NCBI RefSeq assembly: GCF_034675845.1
Contig: NZ_JAUCCU010000001.1
Location: 2,108,001 to 2,172,000, forward strand
Source: Castellaniella sp.
GTDB taxonomy: Bacteria > Pseudomonadota > Gammaproteobacteria > Burkholderiales > Burkholderiaceae_B
Direction: 5' to 3'
DNA: 64,000 bases
Numbering within the stretch: position 1 is the first letter of the stretch; each line of letters opens with the position of its first letter. Made by a program: the position numbers and the translations under genes. Below are positions 55,203 to 64,000 of this stretch, one piece after another. The notes beneath the pieces are model-generated. The model saw only the letters and a list, made by a program, of their open reading frames with translations, ran no database searches and had not been told where the DNA came from.

Positions 55203-57707
55203 ATGCAAGCGCAGACTGCACAGAGGCTGTCCGAGACAAGCCTGGCGGACCGGGATGATGGGGCCTGGCAGCAGGCCCTGGCGCTTGCGTGCGCCGGTAT
55301 CATGCCCGCCTGGCCATTGGATCAGGCGGTGGCGGTCAACCCCCATTGGCGCCGGATTGGGATGCCGATTCGGCGTGTTGCGGCCCGTTTGGCGGTGCTG
55401 GGGGACTTCCATGTGTTTCCCGCACGCGACATGATGCGCCAGGCATGGGCGACGGGCGAGATGACCGGCGAAGACCTGGCTTTGGCCCTGCAGTTGCAGG
55501 CCTCGATGGGGCCATGCTCCGTGACGCAGGATCATTGCGTGGCTCAATTGGCCGGGCCTGCACGGGTGCGTAGCGAGCCTTTGCTGGTGGATTTGCTCGA
55601 TGACGCCGTTCAACGAAATCGGCGCTGGCCGTGGCGGGCGGCTATTGTGTTTCAGCTCAGTCAGGTGTGCGCGACATATTTCGATCGCCATCAGGCGGAT
55701 TGGCGGGCAGTCGGTAGCCCTGGCTTGTATGGCTTCTGGCGCGAAAGCATGGTGGGCGATCATGGTCTGAGCGCCCGATTGGGTTTATCCGGTCTGATGG
55801 CGCAGATCCGTCAACTGCCCTTGCAGCCTGAACAGGCGATTCCCTGGGCCTTGGCGCAACTCGAACTGGATCAGGGTGCCTGGCCGGATTACTTTGAGGC
55901 TTTGCTGCTGTCGATCAATGGCTGGGCCGCCTGGTGCGCCTATATTGGCTGGCAGAAAATCCCGGCTGCTCAGGAGGATGCGCGGCTGAGCGATCTGCTG
56001 GCCTGTCGACTGGCCTGGGAGGCCGTGCTGGCGAAGGCCGTGCCCGCAGCGGCGCGCAAGACCGCGCTGACTGCTCTGAATGCCAGTTGGCATGAGGTCG
56101 ATCAGCGGATTGCCGAGGCGGATGATGCATTGATTGTGGATGAAATCTGGCAATGTGCGCTGGACATCGGCTTTCAGCGTGGTTTTGCCCAACTGCTGCG
56201 TACATCCGCGCCGATCCAGCCTGCAGTGGTGCCGGAAGTCCAGGCGGTTTTTTGCATCGATACCCGTAGCGAACGCATGCGCCGTGCCTTGGAAGCCCTG
56301 TGGCCTGGGGTGCAGACGCGGGCCTTTGCCGGGTTTTTCGGCATGCCCATCCACTACACCCCGTTGGGGACAAATGTCCGTCGTCCCCAATTGCCTGGTT
56401 TGGCCTATCCCAGCATTGCCGTGCAGGATGTCGTGACGGCTTTTGGCGAGACGGGTGCCGATGAGATCAGGACGGCGCAAGCCAGTGCGGCGCGTCGCCA
56501 TCATCTGGCACAGGAGGACCAGTGGCTGGGGTTGACGCGCTGGCCCAATGCCACCTTTTCCTTTGTCGAAGCCTTTGGGGTGGGCTATCTGGGCAAAATT
56601 GCCCGCTGGATCAGGCCTTCGGCCAAATCGAGGACGAGTGAGGATCAGCAGCGCCTGTTTGCAGCGCACCGGGGTCAGTGCAGGCCCATGGTGATGGGGC
56701 TGGATATAGCCCAGAAAGTTACCTTGGCGGCGGATATCTTGCATACCATGGGGCTGGATGATCGCCTGGCGCCCTTGGTCATTTTTTGCGGTCACGCGGG
56801 TCACAGCACGAATAATGCGCACGCCTCCACGCTGGACTGCGGGGCTTGTCATGGCCGCCCAGGGGATGCCAATGCACGGGCGCTGGCACTGATGCTGAAT
56901 GATGATCAGGTGCGTGCCGGACTGCAGCAGCTGGGGCTGAAGATCCCGGCTGAGACCGTCTTTATGGGGGCGCTGCACAATACCACCACGGACGAGATCA
57001 CGGGATTTGATCTGGATCTGTTGCCGCCAACTGCCTTGGCGCGTTGGAAAAAAATGGAGCAGGTTTTTACCGATGCGGGGGATAGGATACGCCGTGAACG
57101 CGCGCCGACTCTGGGCATGGAGGTCAGACCAGACGCTGCGAGCTTATTAAGGGATTTTCGCAGGCGCGCCAATGACGGGTCGCAGACGCGGCCCGAATGG
57201 GGACTGACGCGCAATGCCGCCTTCATCATTGGCCCGCGTGAACGCAGCCGCGACCGATTGCTGGATCGGGTCTATCTGCACGACTATGATGCCCGCTTCG
57301 ATCCTGATAGCCGCGTGCTGGAGCAATTGATGATGGGCCCCATGCTGGTGACGAACTGGCTGTCCTGGCAATACCACGCATCCAGTTGCGACCCCTTGCA
57401 CTATGGGGCGGGCAACAAAGTGCTGCACAATGTGGTGGATGGTCATATCGGCGTATTCGAGGGCAATGGCGGGGATTTGCGCATTGGTCTGCCCCAGCAG
57501 TCCTTGAGCGATGGTCAGGGCTGGTATCACCAGCCGGTGCGGCTGACCGTGGTCATTGATGCGCCTGCTGATGCGATTACCGCCGTGATTGCCCGCCATA
57601 CTGTGTTGCAACAACTGTGCGACCACGGCTGGATGTGGCTGTGGCGCTACGAGGGCAATGCCCTGCAGCGCTATGCGCAGGGGGGCTGGTTGCCGGTGCC
57701 GGTCTGA
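55203..57707 (+). CDS. dabA: DabA, zinc-binding DUF2309 subunit of the DAB inorganic carbon transporter
   Basis: An 834-aa peripheral membrane protein related to beta-carbonic anhydrases. Its zinc site is complete: C351 and D353 in CIDTRSE, H531 in CGHAGHSTNNAH and C546 in LDCGACHG, the same spacing as in Halothiobacillus DabA (C351, D353, H524, C539). Translation starts one base after the dabB stop, with AGGGA before it. DabA and DabB form an energy-coupled inorganic carbon pump. In a heterotroph it feeds carboxylases when CO2 is scarce. The stop directly abuts the stop of the convergent EamA gene. Confidence 0.92.
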   Translation: MQAQTAQRLSETSLADRDDGAWQQALALACAGIMPAWPLDQAVAVNPHWRRIGMPIRRVAARLAVLGDFHVFPARDMMRQAWATGEMTGEDLALALQLQASMGPCSVTQDHCVAQLAGPARVRSEPLLVDLLDDAVQRNRRWPWRAAIVFQLSQVCATYFDRHQADWRAVGSPGLYGFWRESMVGDHGLSARLGLSGLMAQIRQLPLQPEQAIPWALAQLELDQGAWPDYFEALLLSINGWAAWCAYIGWQKIPAAQEDARLSDLLACRLAWEAVLAKAVPAAARKTALTALNASWHEVDQRIAEADDALIVDEIWQCALDIGFQRGFAQLLRTSAPIQPAVVPEVQAVFCIDTRSERMRRALEALWPGVQTRAFAGFFGMPIHYTPLGTNVRRPQLPGLAYPSIAVQDVVTAFGETGADEIRTAQASAARRHHLAQEDQWLGLTRWPNATFSFVEAFGVGYLGKIARWIRPSAKSRTSEDQQRLFAAHRGQCRPMVMGLDIAQKVTLAADILHTMGLDDRLAPLVIFCGHAGHSTNNAHASTLDCGACHGRPGDANARALALMLNDDQVRAGLQQLGLKIPAETVFMGALHNTTTDEITGFDLDLLPPTALARWKKMEQVFTDAGDRIRRERAPTLGMEVRPDAASLLRDFRRRANDGSQTRPEWGLTRNAAFIIGPRERSRDRLLDRVYLHDYDARFDPDSRVLEQLMMGPMLVTNWLSWQYHASSCDPLHYGAGNKVLHNVVDGHIGVFEGNGGDLRIGLPQQSLSDGQGWYHQPVRLTVVIDAPADAITAVIARHTVLQQLCDHGWMWLWRYEGNALQRYAQGGWLPVPV

Positions 57708-58607
57708 TCAACGTCGTCCTGAACGTAGAATGGCCGCGCCGATTTTTTGTACCTGGGGTACCGACAGCACCAGCCCGCCCAAGGTAATCACCAGAATCCC
57801 CAGCCATGCCATGGTATCGGGCAGTGTCCCAAATATCAGCCCGCCCAATATGGTTGCCCAGAGGATCTGCGCATAGCTGTAGACGCCCAGCTTGGTGGCG
57901 GGCGCATGCAGCAGGGCATAGGTAATGGTCAGGTGGCCCACGGACGCGATCCCGCCTATGCCCAGCAATAGCATGAAATCCATGGTCTGCATGGGCGCCC
58001 AGTCGCTGACACCCCACGGGGTCAGGATCAGGACGCCGATCAGGCCGGTGTAGAAATTGCTGGTGGCGGCGTGTTCAGAAGCGCGGACTGAGCGGGTGAC
58101 GAGCTGATAGAGGGCATTGCACAGGGCCGAGCCCAGCGGAAACAGAATCGCCCAGGTCAGCAGCCCCCCGCCGGGTCGGGCGATGATCAGCACTCCGATA
58201 AATCCGCAGCCGACGGCCAGCCAGTCCATGGTGCGGGCTTTTTCCTTCAGTAACAAGCCCGAGAGCATGACGATCAGCACCGGAGCCAGAAACACGATGG
58301 CCGTGGTCTCGGCCAGCGGCAGACGGGCCAGGCCATTGATGACAAAGACGCTGCCGCAGCACAGGCACAAGCCCCGCAGCAACTGGATGCCGTAACGATG
58401 GGCCATCAGTAACTGGCGGCCCATGGCGGGTGCAAAGATCAGCGCCACCGCCAAGGTCTGGGCCATATAGCGCACCCAAACAATCTGCATCAGCGGGTAG
58501 TGTGCGGCCAAGTACTTGGTGCCGGCGTCCAGCATGGCAAAGCAGAGGCTTGCGCCGCACATCAAGACGGGGCCCAACCAGGGAGGGGATGATTTTTCGG
58601 TGGTCAT
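57708..58607 (-). CDS. EamA/DMT-superfamily permease
   Basis: A 299-aa inner-membrane transporter with ten predicted helices in two EamA repeats (about 12-140 and 155-290). GSVFVINGLARLPLAETTAI and ALLHAPATKLGVYSYAQILW are the typical loop-helix segments of each half. The family exports amino acids, nucleosides or other small metabolites; the substrate here is unknown. The start codon lies nine bases after the T run of a terminator hairpin, and there is no ribosome site, so expression may be conditional. Confidence 0.85.
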   Translation of the reverse strand: MTTEKSSPPWLGPVLMCGASLCFAMLDAGTKYLAAHYPLMQIVWVRYMAQTLAVALIFAPAMGRQLLMAHRYGIQLLRGLCLCCGSVFVINGLARLPLAETTAIVFLAPVLIVMLSGLLLKEKARTMDWLAVGCGFIGVLIIARPGGGLLTWAILFPLGSALCNALYQLVTRSVRASEHAATSNFYTGLIGVLILTPWGVSDWAPMQTMDFMLLLGIGGIASVGHLTITYALLHAPATKLGVYSYAQILWATILGGLIFGTLPDTMAWLGILVITLGGLVLSVPQVQKIGAAILRSGRR

Positions 58608-58615
58608 GGAAAGTC

Positions 58616-58654
58616 AAAAAAACTGCCAGGCACCGTGTATCGGCATCCTGGCAG
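58616..58654 (-). terminator. Strong intrinsic terminator abutting the EamA start
   Basis: CTGCCAGG and CCTGGCAG (58623-58654) form an 8-bp stem, followed on the minus strand by seven T (58616-58622). It would end the ppc transcript just before the EamA start at 58607. Confidence 0.75.
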
Positions 58655-58680
58655 GCAAATCATAGTGCTTTTTGGTTGAT

Positions 58681-58813
58681 GGCGCGGCCTTGCAGGGCGC
58701 TTCGTAGGGTCTCCCACGGCGCGGCTTGCAAGGTGCTTCGCAGGGGCTCCTCACGGCGCGGCCTGCGGGGGGCTTCGCAGGGTCTCCCACGGCGCACCTT
58801 GCAAGGTGCTTCG
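58681..58813. repeat. 37-bp tandem repeat, 3.6 copies
   Basis: Copies at 58681-58717, 58718-58754, 58755-58790 (36 bp) and 58791-58813 (partial). Each begins GGCGC and contains GCTTCG, and the full copies end in CTC(C/T)CAC or CTCCTCAC. They are diverged, so the array is old. It lies between the ppc stop and the EamA gene and shows no coding signal. Confidence 0.8.
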
Positions 58814-58823
58814 ATTCGATAGG

Positions 58824-58854
58824 CGATGGACAGTCCGCAGGGGACTGTCCATCG
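58824..58854. terminator. 13-bp hairpin behind ppc
   Basis: CGATGGACAGTCC and GGACTGTCCATCG pair perfectly over GCAGG, eight bases past the ppc stop. There is no T run, so it may be an mRNA-stabilising end rather than a terminator. Confidence 0.5.
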
Positions 58855-58861
58855 TCCGATC

Positions 58862-61711
58862 TCATCCCGAGTTTCTGAGGCCTGCGGCGATGCCGTTGAT
58901 GGTCATGTGGATGGCCCTTTGGACGCGGGATTCCTGTTCGTTGGCGCGATGGGCCGAGGCCGGCCCGGAGCGCATGCGGCGCAGTAGCTCCACCTGCAGG
59001 TGATTCAGCGGGTCGATATAGGCGAAACGTTCGGCCAATGCTGCCTGCAAGGGGGCGTCGTGTGCCAGCAGATCATGCCCGGTGATATCGCGGAAAACCT
59101 GCACCGTGGCATGGTATTCGGCTTCGATGCGGCTAAAGATCTGCTCGCGCAGGGTCTGGTCCGTGAGCAGTTCGGCATAGGCCCGGCCAATCGCCAGGTC
59201 GGTTTTGGCCAGCACTTGCTCCATGTTGGACAGCAGCGTGCGGAAAAACGGCCAGTCGCGTGCCATGGCCTGCAGTCGGTCCAGGCGGGCTGCCCGGTCC
59301 AGCGCATGGTCTGGGCCACCGTCTTCCAGGTATTGCGTCAGGGCGGTGCCAACCCCGTACCAACCCGGTAGCGGCAGGCGGCATTGCGCCCAGGAAAACG
59401 ACCAAGGGATTGCGCGCAGATCTTCGATGCGTTCCAGGGCCTTGCGTGACGAGGGTCGCGAACCAATGTTCAGTCCCGTGATTTCGCGGATCGGGGTAGA
59501 GGCGAAGAAATAGTCTGTAAAGCCTTCGGTGTCGTAGACCAGGTCGCGGTAGGCGTGGCGGGCAGTCTCCGACATCCAGGCCATGGCGGCGCCGTATTCG
59601 GCGGCCCGTTGGTCTTCGGTGCGTGCCGCCGAGGTACCAGCCAGGGTGGCCTCCAGGGTGGCGGCCACGAACAGTTCCAGGTGCCAGCGGCCTACCTCCA
59701 CATCTTTGTAGCGGCTTTGGATGATTTCACCTTGTTCGGTCAGGCGGATCTGGTTATTCACCGTGCCAGGGGGTTGTGCGACGATAGAGTCATAGCTGGG
59801 GCCGCCGCCCCGGCCCACCGAGCCCCCGCGCCCGTGAAACAGGCGCAGGCGGGTATGGTGTTTGTGAAAGACTTCGACCAGTCGGCGTTCGGCCTGATAC
59901 AAAGACCAGTGTGACGTCAGATAACCGCCGTCCTTGTTGCTGTCCGAATACCCCAACATGACTTCCTGGATGCCTTGCTGCACCTGCTGCACACGGCTGG
60001 CAACTTCGGGCAGTGAGAGCCAGGCGTCCATGATCTCGGCGCCTCGTTCCAGGTCGGGGATGGTCTCGAACAACGGAACCACCATCAGTCCTTCCTGGGG
60101 GCGGGCATTATTCACCGTTGGGGCGATCAGGCCGGTTTCCTGTTGCAGGATCAGCACCTCCAGCAGATCGCTGAGGGTTTCGGTGTGCGACACGATGGAT
60201 TGGCGGATGGCCGCCGTGCCAAATCGACGGCGGCAGTCCGCCGCCATGCGCAGAATTGCCAGTTCCTTGGTGGTCTCTGGCGAGTAATCCACCCAGGGCG
60301 ATACCAGGGGGCGGGGCTCGTGCAATTCTTGGCGCAGCACGCGCACACGATCATCTTCGGATAGCTGAGCATACTGGACAGCCTTGCCGTCCAGCGTGAC
60401 CTTGGCCTGGCGCATCAGTTCATCCAACACGCGTTCATGCACATCGGAACTCTGGCGCAAATCCACGGTGGCCAGGTGAAAGCCAAAAATCTCCACGGCT
60501 TGGCATAGGTGGCTCAGGCGCAGACGACCCACCAGGGCGCCATGGTGGGCATCCAGGGATTCAGTGACGGTGCGCAGGTCGGCAGCCAGGTCTGCCGCTG
60601 TGCCATATGGCGGGGCGTCGTACGTGTTGCGTCGAGCCAACCGGCGTCCGGTCAGGGCCAGCGCTGTGGCGGCCAATCGGGCGTAGATATGGATGCAGGC
60701 GCGCCGATAGGGCTCGTCCTGACGGTGGGATGATGAATCCTGGCTGCTGGCAGCCAGCTCGGCCAGGGCCGGGCTGACGCGCATCAGCGATTGCGAGACG
60801 GACAGCTCCGACCCCAATTCGTGTACCTCGGTCAGGTAATGGCGCAAGGCGTGGGCGCATTGGCGCAGCAGGGCCTGTTCCAGCGTGGCGTCGTCGACGT
60901 TGGGATTGCCGTCGCGGTCGCCGCCGATCCAGCTACCCATGTGGGCGAATGGCGGCAGGGGCGTGTTGTCTACGTCAAAAGGGCTTTTTGGGGGTTTGCG
61001 CAACAGTGCACCCATGTCCAGATGCAATTGCGGCAGGGTGCTGAAAAAAGTGCTGGTGTAATACGACAGGGCATTGTCGATCTCGTCCAGTACGGTGAGC
61101 TTGGTCTGGCGCAGCATCCGGGTTTGCCACAGGGCAGCGATCAGGCCGGTCAGACGTTCTTGCTGGCGGGCGGATTCCAGGGGCGCGTGCGGGATGTCCA
61201 TGCCGCGCAGATGGCGGGCAATGGCCTGGTGCAGGTCCAGCGTGCTTTTACGCTGGACTTCAGTGGGATGGGCGGTCAGCACCGGGACGATGCAGGCTTC
61301 TACCAGGTGTTGGCGGATTTGTTCGCCGGACAGGCCTTCGGTTTTCAGATGATCAATGGCGTGTTGCAGGCTGCCTGGGGTTGCCGGGCCTTCGGCCTGC
61401 CATTGCAGGCGCTGGCGGCGGGTTTGGTCGCGGTCTTCGGCGATATTGGATAGGTGCAGAAAATAGCTGAAGGCGCGCGCGACCGAATTGGCTTCGCTGT
61501 CGGCCAGGCCGTGGATCTGGCGCTCTAGCAGGCTGCCGTCGCTGTCCTGGCCTTCGCGGCGGAATGTGACGGCGGCCCGGCGCAGCTTCTCGATGACGTC
61601 ATAGATGGAGCGTCCTTCGCATTCGCGGATGACTTCGCCCAGTGTTTTGCCCAGTAATCGAATATCTTGCCGCAGGGGGGATATGGCGTCAGTCGGGGAT
61701 GCTGGGTTCAC
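58862..61711 (-). CDS. ppc: Phosphoenolpyruvate carboxylase
   Basis: A 949-aa cytosolic enzyme making oxaloacetate from PEP and bicarbonate. Catalytic H148 lies in [13 protein letters not shown], the lysine in [15 protein letters not shown], and the glycine/arginine loop is [14 protein letters not shown]. The C-terminus ends RNSG, close to the family's usual NTG. Length is normal. It consumes bicarbonate, the product of the nearby DAB/carbonic anhydrase system, so a functional link is plausible although it is separated by an EamA gene and has its own transcription unit. Confidence 0.96.
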   Translation of the reverse strand: MNPASPTDAISPLRQDIRLLGKTLGEVIRECEGRSIYDVIEKLRRAAVTFRREGQDSDGSLLERQIHGLADSEANSVARAFSYFLHLSNIAEDRDQTRRQRLQWQAEGPATPGSLQHAIDHLKTEGLSGEQIRQHLVEACIVPVLTAHPTEVQRKSTLDLHQAIARHLRGMDIPHAPLESARQQERLTGLIAALWQTRMLRQTKLTVLDEIDNALSYYTSTFFSTLPQLHLDMGALLRKPPKSPFDVDNTPLPPFAHMGSWIGGDRDGNPNVDDATLEQALLRQCAHALRHYLTEVHELGSELSVSQSLMRVSPALAELAASSQDSSSHRQDEPYRRACIHIYARLAATALALTGRRLARRNTYDAPPYGTAADLAADLRTVTESLDAHHGALVGRLRLSHLCQAVEIFGFHLATVDLRQSSDVHERVLDELMRQAKVTLDGKAVQYAQLSEDDRVRVLRQELHEPRPLVSPWVDYSPETTKELAILRMAADCRRRFGTAAIRQSIVSHTETLSDLLEVLILQQETGLIAPTVNNARPQEGLMVVPLFETIPDLERGAEIMDAWLSLPEVASRVQQVQQGIQEVMLGYSDSNKDGGYLTSHWSLYQAERRLVEVFHKHHTRLRLFHGRGGSVGRGGGPSYDSIVAQPPGTVNNQIRLTEQGEIIQSRYKDVEVGRWHLELFVAATLEATLAGTSAARTEDQRAAEYGAAMAWMSETARHAYRDLVYDTEGFTDYFFASTPIREITGLNIGSRPSSRKALERIEDLRAIPWSFSWAQCRLPLPGWYGVGTALTQYLEDGGPDHALDRAARLDRLQAMARDWPFFRTLLSNMEQVLAKTDLAIGRAYAELLTDQTLREQIFSRIEAEYHATVQVFRDITGHDLLAHDAPLQAALAERFAYIDPLNHLQVELLRRMRSGPASAHRANEQESRVQRAIHMTINGIAAGLRNSG

Positions 61712-61740
61712 AAGGTCTCCATCGGAAACAGGTTAAATGG

Positions 61741-61767
61741 ACCGATCCCGCATGGTGCGGGATCGGT
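61741..61767. terminator. 12-bp perfect hairpin between the receptor gene and ppc
   Basis: ACCGATCCCGCA and TGCGGGATCGGT pair fully around TGG. It lies about 65 bases past the receptor stop and 30 before the ppc start. The following T run is weak. Confidence 0.5.
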
Positions 61768-61832
61768 GGCTATTTATCATAAGCGCATTATTGCCCCGTT
61801 GCATCCATATCACGGGGCATGAAAGCCCATCC

Positions 61833-63944
61833 TTAAAACCGATAGCTGACCCCCGCCGTCACGCTGCGGCCATTGCCCGGCAGGAACGTAGGGGCGTCGG
61901 GCGCCGCCACGTTGCGGATCACAAAAGCGCTGGCGTAGGTTTTGTTCGTCAGGTTGTCTGCCTGCACATAGGCCTGCCAGTGCTTGTCGATGCGGTAATC
62001 CGCCTTGAAGCCCAGCAAGGCATAGCTGTCTTGCTGGGTATCAGGTATGTTGGCATGATTGGTTTCGGTGGCTGATGGCATCCAGCGCACATTGGGGCCG
62101 ATGCGCAGGCCGCCGCTGTGATACAGGACTTCGGCGCTGATCAGATGGCGCGGCACGCCGGCAATGCGATTGCCCGCGTATTCGCCATCCTTGAAACGAA
62201 AGTCGCTGAAGGTATATGCCACGCGGTAGTCAAAGGTCGCGTTCTGGACAAAGCCAGGCAGGCTGCCGCGCAGGCCCAGCTCCATTCCCCGGTGCCGGGT
62301 GCCGCCCTGGTAGTTATAGGTGCCTGCCGCCGTGCCGTTGGCCGTGCTGACAGACATCAGTTCGTTTTTCACATCGCTGTGGTACAGCGCCACAGCCCAG
62401 CGAGGTGCATATTGGCCCTCGCCCAGACGGCCTTCGCCACCGATTTCGATGGTGTCGGCGCGTTGCAGCTGCAGCTCGCTCAGGCTGGTGCTGGCCGGGA
62501 TCGGCATGATGGCATTGGGGCGAGGGGTCACTGAACCATTGACGATTTCCCAGTAGGTCGGGGCTTCATTGCTGCGGCTGATGTTGGCAAAAAACCGTTG
62601 ATGTTCGGCGGGCTGCCAGACCAGGCCCAGGGTGGGGCTGATGTAGCTCCAGTCCTGATTCAGATCCTTGCCGCTGCTGCGTTCGCGGGCATTGCGGATC
62701 GCCTGTGAAAACTTGGCATTGCCCACGACTGACCATTGCGGCGTGACATGCCAGGCAAAACCCAGCAGAGCATTGCGGTTTTCGGCCTGCAGGTCGTAGT
62801 TGCCGAATTCTCGCAGGCGCGAGCCGTTGTCCGGGTTGACCACATAGAGCTTGCGATCCATGTCGCTGCGCGCCCAGTCCAGGGCCACACGGTAGTCGAT
62901 ATTCTCGTATTGGCCGGCCAGTTGCCACTGGGCGCCGTAGGTCATGCCGTCCGTGGCGGTCACGCTTAAGGGGTCCTGGAATGTATCGTCCACGTTCTGG
63001 GCGTACACCCCGAAGGTATGGTTCAGTGCCTCGGTGCCCCAGTACGTGCGATTGGCCACCCGGAACTGGCGCGAGATGCGGTGCGGGTCGCGCTTATAGA
63101 CATTCAGCGGGTGGTTGGCGGTCTTGCCGTCACCGATAACGTCCCGAGGGTCTTCCTCCATCATGGCGCGAGGCACCACGAAGGGGATGGTTACGTCCAG
63201 GTCCACGTAGGACAGGTAGGTGCGGTTTTCAAAGTTGTCGCCGACGACGCCCACATTGCCCTGTACGCTGGTGCGTTTGGACCCCGAGTGATGGCGGTAG
63301 CCGTCGTACTTGTCGTGGGTGACGCTCAGGCGACCATCCAGGGTATCGCCCTGAAAGCCTTTGGCGGCCTGGGCGCCCAGGCGTCCAAAGCTGCCGCCTT
63401 CCAGCCGCAGCATATCGCCTTGCGTGCCGGTCAGGGATTGGAAATCCAGTTCGCCGCCCAGGGTGGTGGCCGCGGGCGACAGGGCATTGGCCCCCCGGCG
63501 CACGCTGATGTAGTCGGCGTTGCGCGGTTCCAGGAACCCGATGACGAATGAACCATCTGCCTCGTTCAATGGCAGGCCGTCTTGCAGCAGCAGGACGCCG
63601 CGGTTGACCGGATTGCTTTGGATGCCCGAGCCCCGGATATTCAGGCGCGGCTGATCCAGGCCCCCGAAAAACTCCTGCACGACCAGGCCTGGCTCGAAGT
63701 CCAGGGCATCGCGCAGGGTGGCCAGCCGGGCTTCTTGCTGAGGGGTGATCAGGTTGGTGCCGCCGGGCACTTGATTCAGGCGTTGCTGCTCGGCCTGCAC
63801 GCTGGGGGCCAGGGGGCTGGCCTGGGCATCGCCGGTGATGATGATGGGTTTCAGGCTGTTGACTTCCTGGGCCAGCGCCGCGCTGCTGCCTAGCGTCAGG
63901 GCAAGGGCCAGCGCCAGAGGGGTCGGGATAAAGAGAGTACGCAT
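61833..63944 (-). CDS. TonB-dependent outer-membrane receptor
   Basis: A 703-aa outer-membrane receptor. A signal peptide (about 1-25, ending ALA before QEV) is followed by a TonB-box-like SLKPIIITGD. The plug domain has RDALDFEPGLVV, PRLNIRGSGIQ, GVLLLQDGLPL and ISVRRGANAL. The 22-stranded barrel ends in the aromatic terminus GVSYRF. Ligands are typically ferric siderophores, but sequence alone does not tell; Fe-dicitrate/FecA-like or copper receptors share this look. No TonB or ExbBD genes are nearby, and the region upstream runs off the window. Confidence 0.88.
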   Translation of the reverse strand: MRTLFIPTPLALALALTLGSSAALAQEVNSLKPIIITGDAQASPLAPSVQAEQQRLNQVPGGTNLITPQQEARLATLRDALDFEPGLVVQEFFGGLDQPRLNIRGSGIQSNPVNRGVLLLQDGLPLNEADGSFVIGFLEPRNADYISVRRGANALSPAATTLGGELDFQSLTGTQGDMLRLEGGSFGRLGAQAAKGFQGDTLDGRLSVTHDKYDGYRHHSGSKRTSVQGNVGVVGDNFENRTYLSYVDLDVTIPFVVPRAMMEEDPRDVIGDGKTANHPLNVYKRDPHRISRQFRVANRTYWGTEALNHTFGVYAQNVDDTFQDPLSVTATDGMTYGAQWQLAGQYENIDYRVALDWARSDMDRKLYVVNPDNGSRLREFGNYDLQAENRNALLGFAWHVTPQWSVVGNAKFSQAIRNARERSSGKDLNQDWSYISPTLGLVWQPAEHQRFFANISRSNEAPTYWEIVNGSVTPRPNAIMPIPASTSLSELQLQRADTIEIGGEGRLGEGQYAPRWAVALYHSDVKNELMSVSTANGTAAGTYNYQGGTRHRGMELGLRGSLPGFVQNATFDYRVAYTFSDFRFKDGEYAGNRIAGVPRHLISAEVLYHSGGLRIGPNVRWMPSATETNHANIPDTQQDSYALLGFKADYRIDKHWQAYVQADNLTNKTYASAFVIRNVAAPDAPTFLPGNGRSVTAGVSYRF

Positions 63945-64000
63945 CGGAGTACCTGTGGGTAAAAAATAAAGGGGCGATCAAGCCTGGAGGCTGGCAGGGT

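Noticed and set aside
55785..56978. 397-aa open frame antisense to dabA
   Set aside because: Shadow of a well-conserved gene, with no family-like motifs.
58681..58813. CRISPR array
   Set aside because: Units are contiguous without spacers and there are no cas genes in the window.
60791..61453. 220-aa open frame antisense to ppc
   Set aside because: Shadow frame; ppc is intact and conserved on the other strand.
63945..64000. Cobalamin riboswitch upstream of the TonB-dependent receptor
   Set aside because: Only 56 bases are available and none of the conserved B12-box elements are seen.

Overview
The window looks like a chromosome segment of a GC-rich betaproteobacterium, most likely Burkholderiales/Alcaligenaceae (Bordetella/Castellaniella-like). 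This rests on the gene families and on ispB sitting back to back with a DUF815 ATPase gene and a Nudix/ThiE-like fusion gene, next to a tRNA-Pro. The genus is an inference.

Left chromosomal part (1-19508). A four-gene, end-overlapping efflux operon encodes an MdtABC-type adaptor, two different RND pumps and an OprM/NodT lipoprotein channel. Next comes a hexonate utilisation cluster: a FadR-type GntR regulator with a strong candidate operator lying on its own promoter, a zinc dehydrogenase, a DctP-DctQ-DctM TRAP transporter, a UxaB-like reductase and the altronate dehydratase UxaA. Together these predict import of an L-galactonate-like acid and conversion through tagaturonate and altronate to 2-keto-3-deoxygluconate. 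The Nudix/ThiE fusion, the DUF815 ATPase, the polyprenyl diphosphate synthase and tRNA-Pro(CGG) follow.

Genomic island (19458-46530, about 27 kb). A 51-bp direct repeat of the tRNA 3' part bounds it. At its left end is a tyrosine integrase; tandem 11-bp CGGTGACAAA-type repeats lie about 100 bp inside each end. Backbone genes include an SSB-like protein, a replication-relaxation (MobC-like) protein, two AlpA-like HTH proteins, an XRE regulator and two related unknown proteins at opposite ends. There is also an IncQ-type replication module: RepA helicase, RepC initiator, three 22-bp iterons and large hairpins. No conjugation apparatus or recognisable relaxase is visible. The middle holds a complete K+ uptake system in the unusual order kdpF-(small ORF)-kdpA-kdpC-kdpB-kdpD-kdpE, with a good KdpE box upstream and a TorF/Gcw_chp outer-membrane protein gene downstream. 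Both flanks of this cargo are genetic debris: a DUF262 fragment, a DinB fragment, an IS5-family remnant and a decayed phasin-like gene on the left; a frameshifted IS5 element sitting in a Crp/Fnr-like gene fragment on the right.

Right chromosomal part (46514-64000). A PAS-GGDEF-EAL protein has its stop codon inside the right att repeat. Then come a free methionine-(R)-sulfoxide reductase and a second c-di-GMP protein with a probably degenerate GGDEF domain. An inorganic-carbon group follows: beta-carbonic anhydrase, LysR regulator and divergent dabB-dabA (DUF2309). After an EamA permease gene and a tandem-repeat region lies PEP carboxylase, the main bicarbonate-consuming anaplerotic enzyme, and finally a TonB-dependent receptor.

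The most unusual items are the IncQ-like replicon inside a tRNA-integrated island, the rearranged kdp operon with its extra small membrane ORF as cargo, and the close grouping of carbonic anhydrase, DAB transporter and PEP carboxylase.
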